A stretch of 64,000 nucleotides of DNA, from positions 62,001 to 126,000 of the forward strand of contig CAVSGL010000019.1 in assembly GCA_963727465.1 (NCBI GenBank), given 5' to 3'. This DNA is from VRUE01 sp963727465. Lineage in GTDB: Bacteria > Actinomycetota > Thermoleophilia > Solirubrobacterales > 70-9. The notes under the pieces were generated by a model. That model was given only the letters and a program-made list of their open reading frames with translations, made no database searches and was not told where the DNA came from. Shown piece after piece: positions 7,505-15,122 of the stretch. How positions within the stretch are numbered: the stretch's first letter is position 1; each line of letters opens with the position of its first letter. The position numbers were made by a program, and so were the translations under genes.

Positions 7505-8780
7505 CCGGCGGCGCGACCGCCGCCGCGGGCGTCGGGGGCGGCTGCGCCGGCGCCAGGCAGGGACCGCTGTAGGGGTAGGCGCCGGTGAGCAGCGAGAGGT
7601 AGGCGTTGGTCTGCGAGCTGTAGCGCAGCGCCTGGGCGCCGGCGTTGCGCAGCCCTTCCGGCATGCGGCCGGTGAACAGCGCCACGAACCAGCCGAAGAT
7701 CGCGATGACGCCGAGCAGGGTGCCGAAGGCGGCGTTGAGCAGGAAGGCCGGGATCGCGAGGATCAGGCGGAAGAACACGGCCCAGCGGTTCTGGCGGGCG
7801 CGCTCCGCCACCCGGAGCTCGATCGGGTAGCTGCCCGGCGCTCCGGTGAAGCCGGGGAAGGGGTTGCCGATCAGGTACAGGTAGGCGTAGACGTGCAGCT
7901 CGTAGCGCACGTAGGCGGCGATGAAGCGGTGCAGCCCCCGCGGCGGGGTCGCAGTGAACAGAGTCGCGAACCAGTTCGCGATCACGGCGAAGAAGACGGC
8001 GATCCCCCAGAGCAGCAGCCAGACGATGTGGGGGACGGCGAGCAGCAGCCGGAAGAAGACGGTGAGGCGGCTGCGCCGCAGGTCGTCGCCGCTCGGGTCG
8101 AGCTGGACCGGGTCGTCGCGGACCGGCAGCGGCCCGATCGCCGTCTCCGGGTCGACCGTCGGGTAGCGGTCGGTGAGGATCAGCAGGTAGCCCCAGACCT
8201 GCGCCCCGTAGGCGACGACCCAGGCGACCGCGTCGCGCAGCCCCCGGTTCATGCGGCCGCGGGCGAGCGAGAAGAACCAGCCGAGCACGGCGGCGACGAC
8301 GAGCAGGCCGATCGCGCCGGTGTAGTCGGCTTCGGATCGCTGGTACTGGTAGCCGGTGAGGACCGAGAGCAGGACGAGCGCCGGGATCGCCAGGATCAGC
8401 CGGAAGAGGACGGTCCAGCGATTCTGCCTCCCGGGCGGGTCCACCTCGAGGTCGACCGGGTAGCCGGGCCTGCCGTCGAAGCGCGGGAACGGCTCCGCGG
8501 CGAGGTTGAGGTAGGCGTAGACGTGCGTCCCGTAACGGACGAAGCGGGCGAGGAACCCGTGCAGGGGCTCCTCCGGGCCGCCCTGGAAGAGCGCCACGAT
8601 CCAGTTGGCGACGACGGCGAAGAAGGCGGCGATCGACCAGAGCGCGAGCCAGATCAGGTGCGGCAGCGCCATGAAGAGGCGGAAGAAGACGGTGAGGCGC
8701 CGCCGCTCCAGGTCGTCGCTGAGGACGAGGCGAATCGGACGGCGATCGGCTGACGGGGGGAGATCCGGTCCGGAAGTCAT
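7494..8780 (-). CDS. DUF4389-repeat membrane protein
   Basis: A 428-residue membrane protein made of two tandem halves of about 200 residues. Each half contains a pair of DUF4389-like units with the motif RRRLTVFFRLFMALPH..W, then a helix pair, an RFVRY..HVYAYL segment and a second unit (RQNRWTVLFRLILAIPA). Each half ends with a polar segment (YPVDLEV.., YPIELRV..). DUF4389 is widespread in actinobacteria with no established function. It overlaps the start of the M48 protease gene, hinting at a shared envelope role. The last ~25 residues are Pro/Ala-rich and disordered. Confidence 0.82.
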   Translation of the reverse strand: MTSGPDLPPSADRRPIRLVLSDDLERRRLTVFFRLFMALPHLIWLALWSIAAFFAVVANWIVALFQGGPEEPLHGFLARFVRYGTHVYAYLNLAAEPFPRFDGRPGYPVDLEVDPPGRQNRWTVLFRLILAIPALVLLSVLTGYQYQRSEADYTGAIGLLVVAAVLGWFFSLARGRMNRGLRDAVAWVVAYGAQVWGYLLILTDRYPTVDPETAIGPLPVRDDPVQLDPSGDDLRRSRLTVFFRLLLAVPHIVWLLLWGIAVFFAVIANWFATLFTATPPRGLHRFIAAYVRYELHVYAYLYLIGNPFPGFTGAPGSYPIELRVAERARQNRWAVFFRLILAIPAFLLNAAFGTLLGVIAIFGWFVALFTGRMPEGLRNAGAQALRYSSQTNAYLSLLTGAYPYSGPCLAPAQPPPTPAAAVAPPDEP

Positions 8781-8858
8781 GCGCCATTCCTAACCGCCCG
8801 CCCGGACGCCAGCCCGCCTGAGCCGCGTAAGGAGCGGATACAGCGCCGAACGCCCCGT

Positions 8859-9287
8859 TCAGGTCGAGGCCGCGTAGCGAACGGTCTCGTGGATGCGCAT
8901 GCCGAGGGCGTCGACTACCTCCTGTAGGCGGTTTATGCCCACTCCCGAGTAACGGTTCGACTCCCAGCGTTGGATCTGCTGCTGTTTGAGTCCGAGGCGC
9001 TCGGCCAGGCCCTTCTGGGTCAGACCAGCGGCGATACGGGCCTCGATCAGGGCGGTGGGGAGGTCTTTCAGATTTTCGATCTCTCGGTGGTTGACCCGCC
9101 CATTGCGCAGTTCCTCGTAGCGCCGCATTTCGCTTCGAAGGGTCTCCGCCATGCTGTTCAGCGCGTCGGTCATGACCGCTTTCATCCGCGGATCGACACC
9201 CTTGCTTGGTGTGTATTCCGCAGCAGCGACTTCGAACTTGCGCAGCTCCGACCGCGTGATCCGGTACTCGCGCTCGTTGCAGATCAC
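8859..9287 (-). CDS. XRE-type helix-turn-helix protein, antitoxin-like
   Basis: A 142-residue protein whose GTG start overlaps the stop of the upstream nucleotidyltransferase gene (GTGA), which decides the start. The N-terminal half (about 1-75) is helical and charged. The C-terminal half is a Cro/CI-type HTH (ALIEARIAAGLTQKGLAERL, then QQIQRWESNRYSGVG). Translational coupling to a minimal nucleotidyltransferase suggests a toxin-antitoxin or phage-defence pair in which this protein neutralises the enzyme and represses the operon. That role is inferred from context. Base composition here is lower in GC than neighbouring core genes, consistent with acquisition. Confidence 0.7.
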   Translation of the reverse strand: MICNEREYRITRSELRKFEVAAAEYTPSKGVDPRMKAVMTDALNSMAETLRSEMRRYEELRNGRVNHREIENLKDLPTALIEARIAAGLTQKGLAERLGLKQQQIQRWESNRYSGVGINRLQEVVDALGMRIHETVRYAAST

Positions 9288-9721
9288 AGCTCGCTCCCCA
9301 GGTCGATTTCGATGATTCCCTTGGCATGGCGGGCGCGATCGACCTGGAAGAAGTCGAGGAATTGCGTGCCGGCCGGCTCGGCAATCGCATCCGCTGGGAG
9401 GGCCTCCCCGCCAAAGCGATGCTTTTGAGCCTGTCGACCTTCGCTGAAGTTGCACAGAGTGGAATCGAGCGCGTCGAGGTCGACGCCCTCCGACTCCCAA
9501 CAGAGATCGAAATCGGCGGGGCTTTCCTTTGCGCTGGCAAAGCTGCCATTGACGTATGCCGTGCGACAGCCAGCGGCCCGGAGGCATTCAAGCGCATCTC
9601 GGAGTCCGATGAGCAGGAACTCACGCCACGATGTTCCCCCGAGCCTGGTCTCGAGTTCATCCCAGTCGGCTTTGTGGATCCCCGGCGGCAAGTTGCCCCT
9701 CTCGTCGAAAGGCGGGATCAT
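9284..9721 (-). CDS. Minimal nucleotidyltransferase-like protein (DUF6932-like)
   Basis: A 145-residue protein starting MIPPFDERGNLPPGIH. The central part has the minimal polymerase-beta nucleotidyltransferase signature: GSFASAKESPADFDLCWE, i.e. Gly-Ser followed by a spaced Asp-x-Asp metal-binding pair (about residues 63-78). The N-terminal segment WDELETRLG...REFLLIGLRDALE fits the DUF6932-type proteins. Related MNT enzymes transfer NMP to partner toxins or to tRNA. The ATG at 9721 is preferred because a palindromic operator-like site lies directly before it. The next gene encodes an XRE regulator, so a two-gene toxin-antitoxin or defence module is likely. Confidence 0.65.
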   Translation of the reverse strand: MIPPFDERGNLPPGIHKADWDELETRLGGTSWREFLLIGLRDALECLRAAGCRTAYVNGSFASAKESPADFDLCWESEGVDLDALDSTLCNFSEGRQAQKHRFGGEALPADAIAEPAGTQFLDFFQVDRARHAKGIIEIDLGSEL

Positions 9722-9738
9722 AACAAAACGATTTTGTT
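9722..9738. promoter_or_regulatory. Inverted repeat at the start of the NTase/XRE operon
   Basis: A perfect 7-bp inverted repeat (aacaaaa-cga-ttttgtt) abuts the start codon of the nucleotidyltransferase gene in an unusually AT-rich patch. This is the usual place for an autoregulatory operator; the XRE protein encoded second in the operon is the natural candidate to bind it. Confidence 0.5.
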
Positions 9739-9958
9739 GTGTTGATCTGTATGGTGACAAGACACTTCGCCGTCGTACGCGCCGCTCACTCGCATGGCCT
9801 TCCAAGGGCACAGCGGCGGAGGGTTCGCCCCCCTCAAACGGTTTGTGAGCATTCACTGGGAATTCGCTAAGCTCTCGCACATCGCTTCTGGGCGGGGTGT
9901 TGCGCACGATCGGGCGCGCAGGAGTCACCCTTCAGCCGCAGAAGGACCCCCGCGACAA

Positions 9959-10810
9959 ATGGCGCTAGGCAGACGCAAGAAGAGGCAGGGCGGCGAGCAG
10001 CCGCAGCCGCGGCGCGGCCGCAAGGGCGGCGCGCCGATCATCGAGATGCGCGACGTGACCAAGGTCTACCCGGGCGGCCACATGGCGCTCGACCGGGTCT
10101 CGCTGGCGATCGACCGCGGCGAGTTCGTCTTCCTCGTCGGCCCGACCGGCTGCGGCAAGTCGACGCTGATCAAGATGCTGATCCGCGAGCTGGCGGCGAC
10201 CGAGGGCAGCGTCCGCATCGCCGGCCGCGACATCGGCACGATGCCGGAGAAGAAAATCCCGCAGCTGCGGCGCAACATCGGCACCGTCTTCCAGGACTTC
10301 AAGCTGCTGCCCGACCGCACCGTCTACGACAACGTCGCCTACGCGTTGCAGGTGCTCGGCGCCCACCGCGGCGAAATCCGCCGCCAGGTGCCGGAGATCC
10401 TGCGCCTGGTCGGCCTCTCGACCAAGCTGCACAGCTACCCGGACGAGCTCTCCGGCGGCGAGCAGCAGCGCGTCTCGATCGCCCGCGCCTTCGTCAACCA
10501 CCCGCCGCTGCTGCTCGCCGACGAGCCCAGCGGCAACCTCGACCCGGTCACCTCGATCGGCGTGATGCAGCTGCTCTACCGGATCAACAAGACCGGCACG
10601 ACGGTGCTCGTCGTCACCCACGACCGCGAGATGGTCGACAACATGCGCCGCCGCGTGATCGAGCTCTACGAGGGCCGCGTCGTCCGCGACGAGGTCTCCG
10701 GCGGCTACACCGAGGAGTCGACCTCGGAGTTCGGCCTGCGCATGCGGGCCGAGATGGGGGTCGCGCCCGAGGGGCAGACCAACGGCCACGCCAACGAGTC
10801 GCTCTTCTAA
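9959..10810 (+). CDS. ftsE: Cell-division ATP-binding protein FtsE
   Basis: The ABC ATPase of the FtsEX complex, which couples septal ring assembly to activation of peptidoglycan hydrolases at the membrane. In 283 residues it shows Walker A GPTGCGKST (61-69), the Q-loop FQDFKLL, signature LSGGEQQR (164-171), Walker B LLLADEP (184-190) and the H-loop VVTHD. FtsE-specific features include PDRTVYDNVAYALQV and the ADEPSGNLDP context. A basic N-terminal extension (about 25 residues, RRKKRQ..RRGRKGG) precedes the domain. It is immediately followed by ftsX with no spacing. The ATG at 9959 is the most plausible start; codons upstream are atypical. Confidence 0.95.
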   Translation: MALGRRKKRQGGEQPQPRRGRKGGAPIIEMRDVTKVYPGGHMALDRVSLAIDRGEFVFLVGPTGCGKSTLIKMLIRELAATEGSVRIAGRDIGTMPEKKIPQLRRNIGTVFQDFKLLPDRTVYDNVAYALQVLGAHRGEIRRQVPEILRLVGLSTKLHSYPDELSGGEQQRVSIARAFVNHPPLLLADEPSGNLDPVTSIGVMQLLYRINKTGTTVLVVTHDREMVDNMRRRVIELYEGRVVRDEVSGGYTEESTSEFGLRMRAEMGVAPEGQTNGHANESLF

Positions 10811-11728
10811 ATGTCCCGCCTGATCTTCTTCACCCAGGAGGCCTTCCGCGCCCTGCGCCGCAACGGCGCCCCGAGCATGGCCGCGGTCGTGACCACGATC
10901 GTCACCGTGATCCTGCTCGGCGTGCTGATCCCGATCTTCCAGACGACGCAGGCGAAGAGCAACCAGGTGCGCGACAGCCTCGAGTTCCGGGTGGCGATCT
11001 ACGACGACGCGACGCGGGCCGAAATCAACCAGCTACAGGAAAAGCTGCTGGCGATCCCGCACGTCGCCTCGGCCAGCCTGATCACCAAGGCGCAGGCGCT
11101 GAACGAACTGAAGCAGGACCTGGGCAAGGACAAGAGCGGCGAACTGCTGACCCAGCTGCACTCCAACCCGCTGCCGGCCAACTTCCGGGTCAAGGCCGAC
11201 GACGCGAGCAACCTCGACGAGGTGCGAGCGGCGGTGACGCCGCCGGGGCCGAACGGCAAGCCGAAGCCGATCTCGCCGATCGTCCAGGACGTCTTCGACC
11301 GCCAGGAAGACTCGAAGAAGATCGAGCAGGTGACGAGCGCGCTGAAGATCGTGCTCACGGTGATCACGGCGCTGCTGATCGTCGCCTCGCTGATGCTGGT
11401 CGGCAACACGATCCGGCTCTCGATCTATACGCGCCGGCGCGAGGTCGAGGTGATGCGCCTGGTCGGCGCGACGCGCTGGTTCATCCGCTGGCCGTTCATG
11501 ATCGAGGGGGTCGTGGTCGGCTTCTTCGGCGGGTTGATCGCCATACTGATCCTGTGGCTGGGCAAGCTGACGATCGTCGACCCGCTGAGCGACAGCATCG
11601 GCTTCCTCGCGGCGCAGAACAGCACCACGCTCTCCTTCCCGGCGCTGGTCGCGATCCTCTTCGGCGCCGCGGTGCTGGTCTCCGCCGTCGGCTCCGGCGT
11701 CACCCTGCGGCGCTTCCTCAAGGTCTAG
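10811..11728 (+). CDS. ftsX: Cell-division protein FtsX
   Basis: The membrane partner of FtsE, 305 residues. It has the expected four-helix topology: a first helix at about 24-46 (MAAVVTTIVTVILLGVLIPI), an extracytoplasmic domain (about 50-180) and three C-terminal helices. The segment IRLSIYTRRREVEVMRLVGA, which connects helices to the ATPase, is highly characteristic. The start codon directly abuts the ftsE stop. In actinobacteria FtsX activates an NlpC/P60 hydrolase; here the next gene is instead an S41 peptidase, a common neighbour of ftsEX. Confidence 0.95.
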   Translation: MSRLIFFTQEAFRALRRNGAPSMAAVVTTIVTVILLGVLIPIFQTTQAKSNQVRDSLEFRVAIYDDATRAEINQLQEKLLAIPHVASASLITKAQALNELKQDLGKDKSGELLTQLHSNPLPANFRVKADDASNLDEVRAAVTPPGPNGKPKPISPIVQDVFDRQEDSKKIEQVTSALKIVLTVITALLIVASLMLVGNTIRLSIYTRRREVEVMRLVGATRWFIRWPFMIEGVVVGFFGGLIAILILWLGKLTIVDPLSDSIGFLAAQNSTTLSFPALVAILFGAAVLVSAVGSGVTLRRFLKV

Positions 11729-11759
11729 GCAGCCACGTGGCGGTACCGGGGCCGGCTTC

Positions 11760-12944
11760 GTGAGCCTGGCGCGGACGCTGGGCCTCGCGGTCGCGCTGGT
11801 CGCCGTGCTCTCCGCCGGCCTCTGGGTCGGCGGCCACCCGGCCAACATGCCGCCGGTCCTGCGCGACCTCTTCGTCGACGAATCGGCCGGCCTGACCGCG
11901 GAAGCGAGCGAGCTGATCGAAGACAACTACTTCCGCAGCGTGCGGCAGGGCAACCTGATCGACTCCTCGCTGAACGGGATGGTCCGCGGGCTGCGGCGGC
12001 GTTACCGCGACCGCTTTTCCGACTACTTCTCGCCGCAGATGCTGGCCCGCTTCGACGAAGAAATCGAGGGCCGCTTCTCCGGCGTCGGGTTGAGCGTGAC
12101 CGAGACGAAGCAGGGCCTGCACGTCGTGCGCGTGTTCAAGCGCTCGCCGGCGGAACGGGCGGGGATCGATGTCGGCGAGACGATCGTCTCGGTGAACGGC
12201 AAGTCGATCGCCGGCCTCGACTCAACCGTCGCCACCGCGCGGATCAAGGGCCCGGAAGGCACCGAGGTGACGCTTGGCGTGCGCGCTCCGAGGGGCGGCA
12301 AGACGCGGCAGGTGCAGGTGACGCGCGCGCAGATCGCCGTGCCCGTCGTCAGCAGCAGGATCGAGAAGGTGGACGGAAAGAAGCTCGGCTACGCCCACCT
12401 GGCGGCGTTCAGCGAAGGCGCCGACGTGGCGCTGCGCCGCGCGGTGCGCAAGCTGCGGCGCAAGGGCGCGCGGGGACAGGTGCTCGACCTGCGCGGCAAC
12501 GGCGGCGGCCTGCTCGATGAGGCGGTGCTGAGCGCCAGCATCTTCGTGCCGAAGGGGAAGGTGGTCGTGACGACCAAGTCGCGCACCCAGGGCGACGCCG
12601 TCTACAGGGCCCAGGGGGACGACCTTCCGGCGCAGCCGCTCGTCGTCCTGATCGACCGCAACACGGCCTCTGCGGCGGAGATCCTCGCCGCGGCGCTGGC
12701 CGACGACCTGGGCGCGAAGACGGTCGGCACCCGCTCCTACGGCAAGGGCGTCTTCCAGCAGGAGATCGACCTCTCCAACGGCGGCGCGCTGAAGCTGACC
12801 GTGGGCGAGTACTTCACGCCGAACGGCGAAAACCTCGCCGGCAAGGGCATCCAGCCTGACGTGAAGGTCGTCCAGCCGCCGGGCGACGCGAGCGACGCTG
12901 CGCTCGAAAAGGCATTGGACGTGTTGGCAGGCGAAGCCTCGTGA
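11760..12944 (+). CDS. S41-family C-terminal processing peptidase
   Basis: An exported serine protease of 394 residues (GTG start). An N-terminal signal/anchor (about 5-25) is followed by a helical region, a PDZ domain (about 105-185, with VFKRSPAERAGIDVGETIVSVNG) and the S41 catalytic domain. Catalytic residues are Ser304 in NTASAAEIL and Lys329 in SYGKGVFQ. The GNGGGLLDEAV motif (247-257) is typical. C-terminal processing proteases trim or degrade periplasmic and cell-wall proteins, including peptidoglycan hydrolases, which would fit its place after ftsEX. It is separated from ftsX by 31 bases and precedes rnr by 6, so all are probably co-transcribed. Confidence 0.93.
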   Translation: MSLARTLGLAVALVAVLSAGLWVGGHPANMPPVLRDLFVDESAGLTAEASELIEDNYFRSVRQGNLIDSSLNGMVRGLRRRYRDRFSDYFSPQMLARFDEEIEGRFSGVGLSVTETKQGLHVVRVFKRSPAERAGIDVGETIVSVNGKSIAGLDSTVATARIKGPEGTEVTLGVRAPRGGKTRQVQVTRAQIAVPVVSSRIEKVDGKKLGYAHLAAFSEGADVALRRAVRKLRRKGARGQVLDLRGNGGGLLDEAVLSASIFVPKGKVVVTTKSRTQGDAVYRAQGDDLPAQPLVVLIDRNTASAAEILAAALADDLGAKTVGTRSYGKGVFQQEIDLSNGGALKLTVGEYFTPNGENLAGKGIQPDVKVVQPPGDASDAALEKALDVLAGEAS

Positions 12945-12950
12945 TCGCTC

Positions 12951-14618
12951 GTGCCTGAGGGCTCGTCCAAGCGCGATTGGCGCTACTACCGGGCAAGGCA
13001 GCGGGGGCGGGGGAGGCGCGGCCGGCGCGCCGAGCCGAAGACCGCGCGCGAGGCGGTCGAGGCGCTGCTCGAGGAGGAGCTCGGCGGGCGCGGCTTCCCC
13101 ACGGCGCTGGAGGACGAAGCCGCCGCGGCCGGCGAGCTCGCCGAGCGGCGCAGCGGGCCGCGCCGCGACCTGACCGGGCTGCCCACCTTCACCGTCGACC
13201 CGGCGACCGCGCGCGACTTCGACGACGCGGTCTCGGCCCGGCGCGAGGGCGACTCGACGCGGCTGTGGATCCACATCGCCGACGTCGCCGCGCACGTGCC
13301 GCCGGGTTCGCCCCTCGACCGCGAGGCGCTGCGCCGCGGCAACAGCACCTACGCGCCGGGGACGGTCGAGCCGATGCTGCCGCACGCCCTCAGCGAGGGC
13401 GCCTGTAGCCTCGCGCCCGGGGTCGAGCGCCTCGCGGTGACCGCGGAGATCGAGCTCAGCCCCGAGGGAAGGCCGGCGAGCGCCGCCTTCTACCGCAGCC
13501 GCGTCCGCTCCGACGCGCGGCTCGACTACGACCAGCTCGACGTCGTCTTCGCCGCGAGGGCGGAAGCGCCCGAGGCGGTCGCCGAGCCGCTCGCGGTCGC
13601 CCGCGCTGCGGCCGCCGCCCTGGGCGAACGGCGCGGGACGACCAGCCTCGACGTCGAGTCCTTCGAGCCCGAGTTCCGCTTCGACTCGCGCGGCGAGGCG
13701 ATCGGCGCCCGCGGCGTCGAGCAGACCGAGTCGCACCGCCTGATCGAGCGCCTGATGATCCTCGCCAACGAGCAGGTCGCGCAGCTGCTGGAGCGCAAAC
13801 GGGTGCCGGCGATCTTCCGCGTGCACGCCGAGCCCGACCCGCTGCGGATCGAGCGGCTGATCGGCCAGTTGCACGAGCTCGAGATCCCGACGCCGCCGCT
13901 GCGCGGCACGCCGGCGCCGCGCGAAGCGGCCGAGCTCGCGGCGGAGGCGAGCCGCCTGGTCCGCAGGGAGGCGGCGCGACGCGGGCACGGCCGCAGCGCG
14001 TATACAACGCTCGTGCTGCGCTCCCTCAAGCAGGCCTCCTACAGCGATCGCAACAGCGGCCACGCCGGGCTCGGCAGCGCCGCCTACTGTCACTTCACCT
14101 CGCCGATCCGCCGCTACCCCGACCTGCTCGTCCACCGGGCGCTGCTGGCGGCGCTGGGCGAGGGCGAGCCGGCGCCGCGCGCGGCGGAAGCGCGCGAGGC
14201 GGCCTGGCACTCCAGCGAGCGCGAGCGCGACTCGATGCGGATCGAGCGCCGCGCCGACGACATCTGCGCCGCCTTCCTGCTCGAACGCGAGCTGCGCGAG
14301 CGCCGCAGAGAGACGAGTGCTCCGTTGACCACGCATGGGGGGGCAAATGGAGCACCCGTCTTCAAGGGCGAGGTCGCGGGGCTGATCCGCGCCGGCGCCT
14401 TCGTCGGCTTTGGCGGCGACCTTGGGGACGTGTACGAGGGCTTCCTGCCGGCCCGCCACCTGGGCGGGACCGAGCGCTTCGAGCTGAACGAGAGCGAGAC
14501 GGCGCTGGTCGGCCAGGAATCGCACCGCAAGCTGCGCCTCGGCGACCCGATCGCGGTCAGGGTGAGCGGGATCGAAGCACCCCGCGGCCGCGTCGATCTC
14601 GAACCCGTGGACGTCTGA
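12951..14618 (+). CDS. rnr: RNase R/II-family exoribonuclease (short form)
   Basis: A 3'-5' exoribonuclease of 555 residues. The RNB catalytic domain starts early, with metal-binding Asps in TVDPATARDFDDAVS (D83, D89, D91, D92) and the WIHIADVAAHV motif. A C-terminal S1 RNA-binding domain begins near FKGEVAGLIRAG. Typical RNase R is ~700-800 residues; the N-terminal cold-shock domains are missing here. The linker between RNB and S1 holds about 20 extra residues (RETSAPLTTHGGANGAPV) encoded across an 11-bp inverted repeat (14313-14359), suggesting an inserted palindromic element. Lying directly before smpB and near ssrA, it probably degrades non-stop mRNAs released by trans-translation. Confidence 0.9.
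   Translation: MPEGSSKRDWRYYRARQRGRGRRGRRAEPKTAREAVEALLEEELGGRGFPTALEDEAAAAGELAERRSGPRRDLTGLPTFTVDPATARDFDDAVSARREGDSTRLWIHIADVAAHVPPGSPLDREALRRGNSTYAPGTVEPMLPHALSEGACSLAPGVERLAVTAEIELSPEGRPASAAFYRSRVRSDARLDYDQLDVVFAARAEAPEAVAEPLAVARAAAAALGERRGTTSLDVESFEPEFRFDSRGEAIGARGVEQTESHRLIERLMILANEQVAQLLERKRVPAIFRVHAEPDPLRIERLIGQLHELEIPTPPLRGTPAPREAAELAAEASRLVRREAARRGHGRSAYTTLVLRSLKQASYSDRNSGHAGLGSAAYCHFTSPIRRYPDLLVHRALLAALGEGEPAPRAAEAREAAWHSSERERDSMRIERRADDICAAFLLERELRERRRETSAPLTTHGGANGAPVFKGEVAGLIRAGAFVGFGGDLGDVYEGFLPARHLGGTERFELNESETALVGQESHRKLRLGDPIAVRVSGIEAPRGRVDLEPVDV
14313..14359. repeat. Inverted repeat inside rnr linker
   Basis: Arms acgagtgctcc and ggagcacccgt pair over 11 positions with one mismatch, and inner ttg/caa can extend the stem. 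The hairpin lies exactly in the RNB-S1 linker of the exoribonuclease gene and keeps the frame open. It looks like a small inserted palindrome, unrelated in sequence to the 43-nt family. Confidence 0.4.
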
Positions 14619-14621
14619 CCG

Positions 14622-15107
14622 ATGGCTAAGAAGGGCAAGAAAAAGCGTGAGCCCGCTTCGGGCGACGTCGCGACCAACCGCCGCGCCCGGCACAAATTCG
14701 AGCTGGTCGAGAAGCTCGAGGCGGGGATCGTCCTTCAGGGCACGGAGGTCAAGTCGCTGCGCAACGGCAAGGCGCAGATGACCGACGCCTATGCGGTGGT
14801 CGACGACGGCGAGGTGTGGCTGCGCAACCTGCACATCCCGCCCTACGAGCCGGCCAGCCGCGAGAACCACGAGCCCGAGCGGCCGCGCAAGCTGCTCCTG
14901 CACAGGGCCGAGATCGAGCGGCTGGTGGGCAAGACCGCGGAGCGCGGCCTGACCCTGATTCCGACCCGGATCTACTTCAAGGGCCCGCGGGCGAAGGTCG
15001 AGCTGGCGCTGGCTCGCGGCAAGGAGGGACGCGACCGGCGGCGCGAGATCGCGGATCGCGACGTGCGCCGCGAAGTCGAGCGCGAATTCAAGGGCCGAAT
15101 GAGGTAG
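14622..15107 (+). CDS. smpB: SsrA-binding protein SmpB
   Basis: SmpB binds tmRNA and delivers it to ribosomes stalled on non-stop mRNA. The 161-residue protein shows the family core: ATNRRARHKFELVEKLEAGI near the N-terminus, GTEVKSLRNGKAQMTDAYA, the LHIPPYEPASRENHEPERPRKLLLH region and GLTLIPTRIYFKGPRAKVELALARG. The C-terminal tail (KEGRDRRREIADRDVRREV) is basic and helical, as needed to occupy the decoding centre. The gene starts 3 bases after rnr. Its RNA partner ssrA lies 3 kb downstream at 18151-18507. Confidence 0.97.
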   Translation: MAKKGKKKREPASGDVATNRRARHKFELVEKLEAGIVLQGTEVKSLRNGKAQMTDAYAVVDDGEVWLRNLHIPPYEPASRENHEPERPRKLLLHRAEIERLVGKTAERGLTLIPTRIYFKGPRAKVELALARGKEGRDRRREIADRDVRREVEREFKGRMR

Positions 15108-15122
15108 CGTCGGGGCTCCAGC

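Noticed and set aside
12829..12850. Fifth copy of the 43-nt palindrome in the S41 protease gene (gaaaacctcgccgg)
   Set aside because: Only one arm-like match; no partner arm or atagcg loop.
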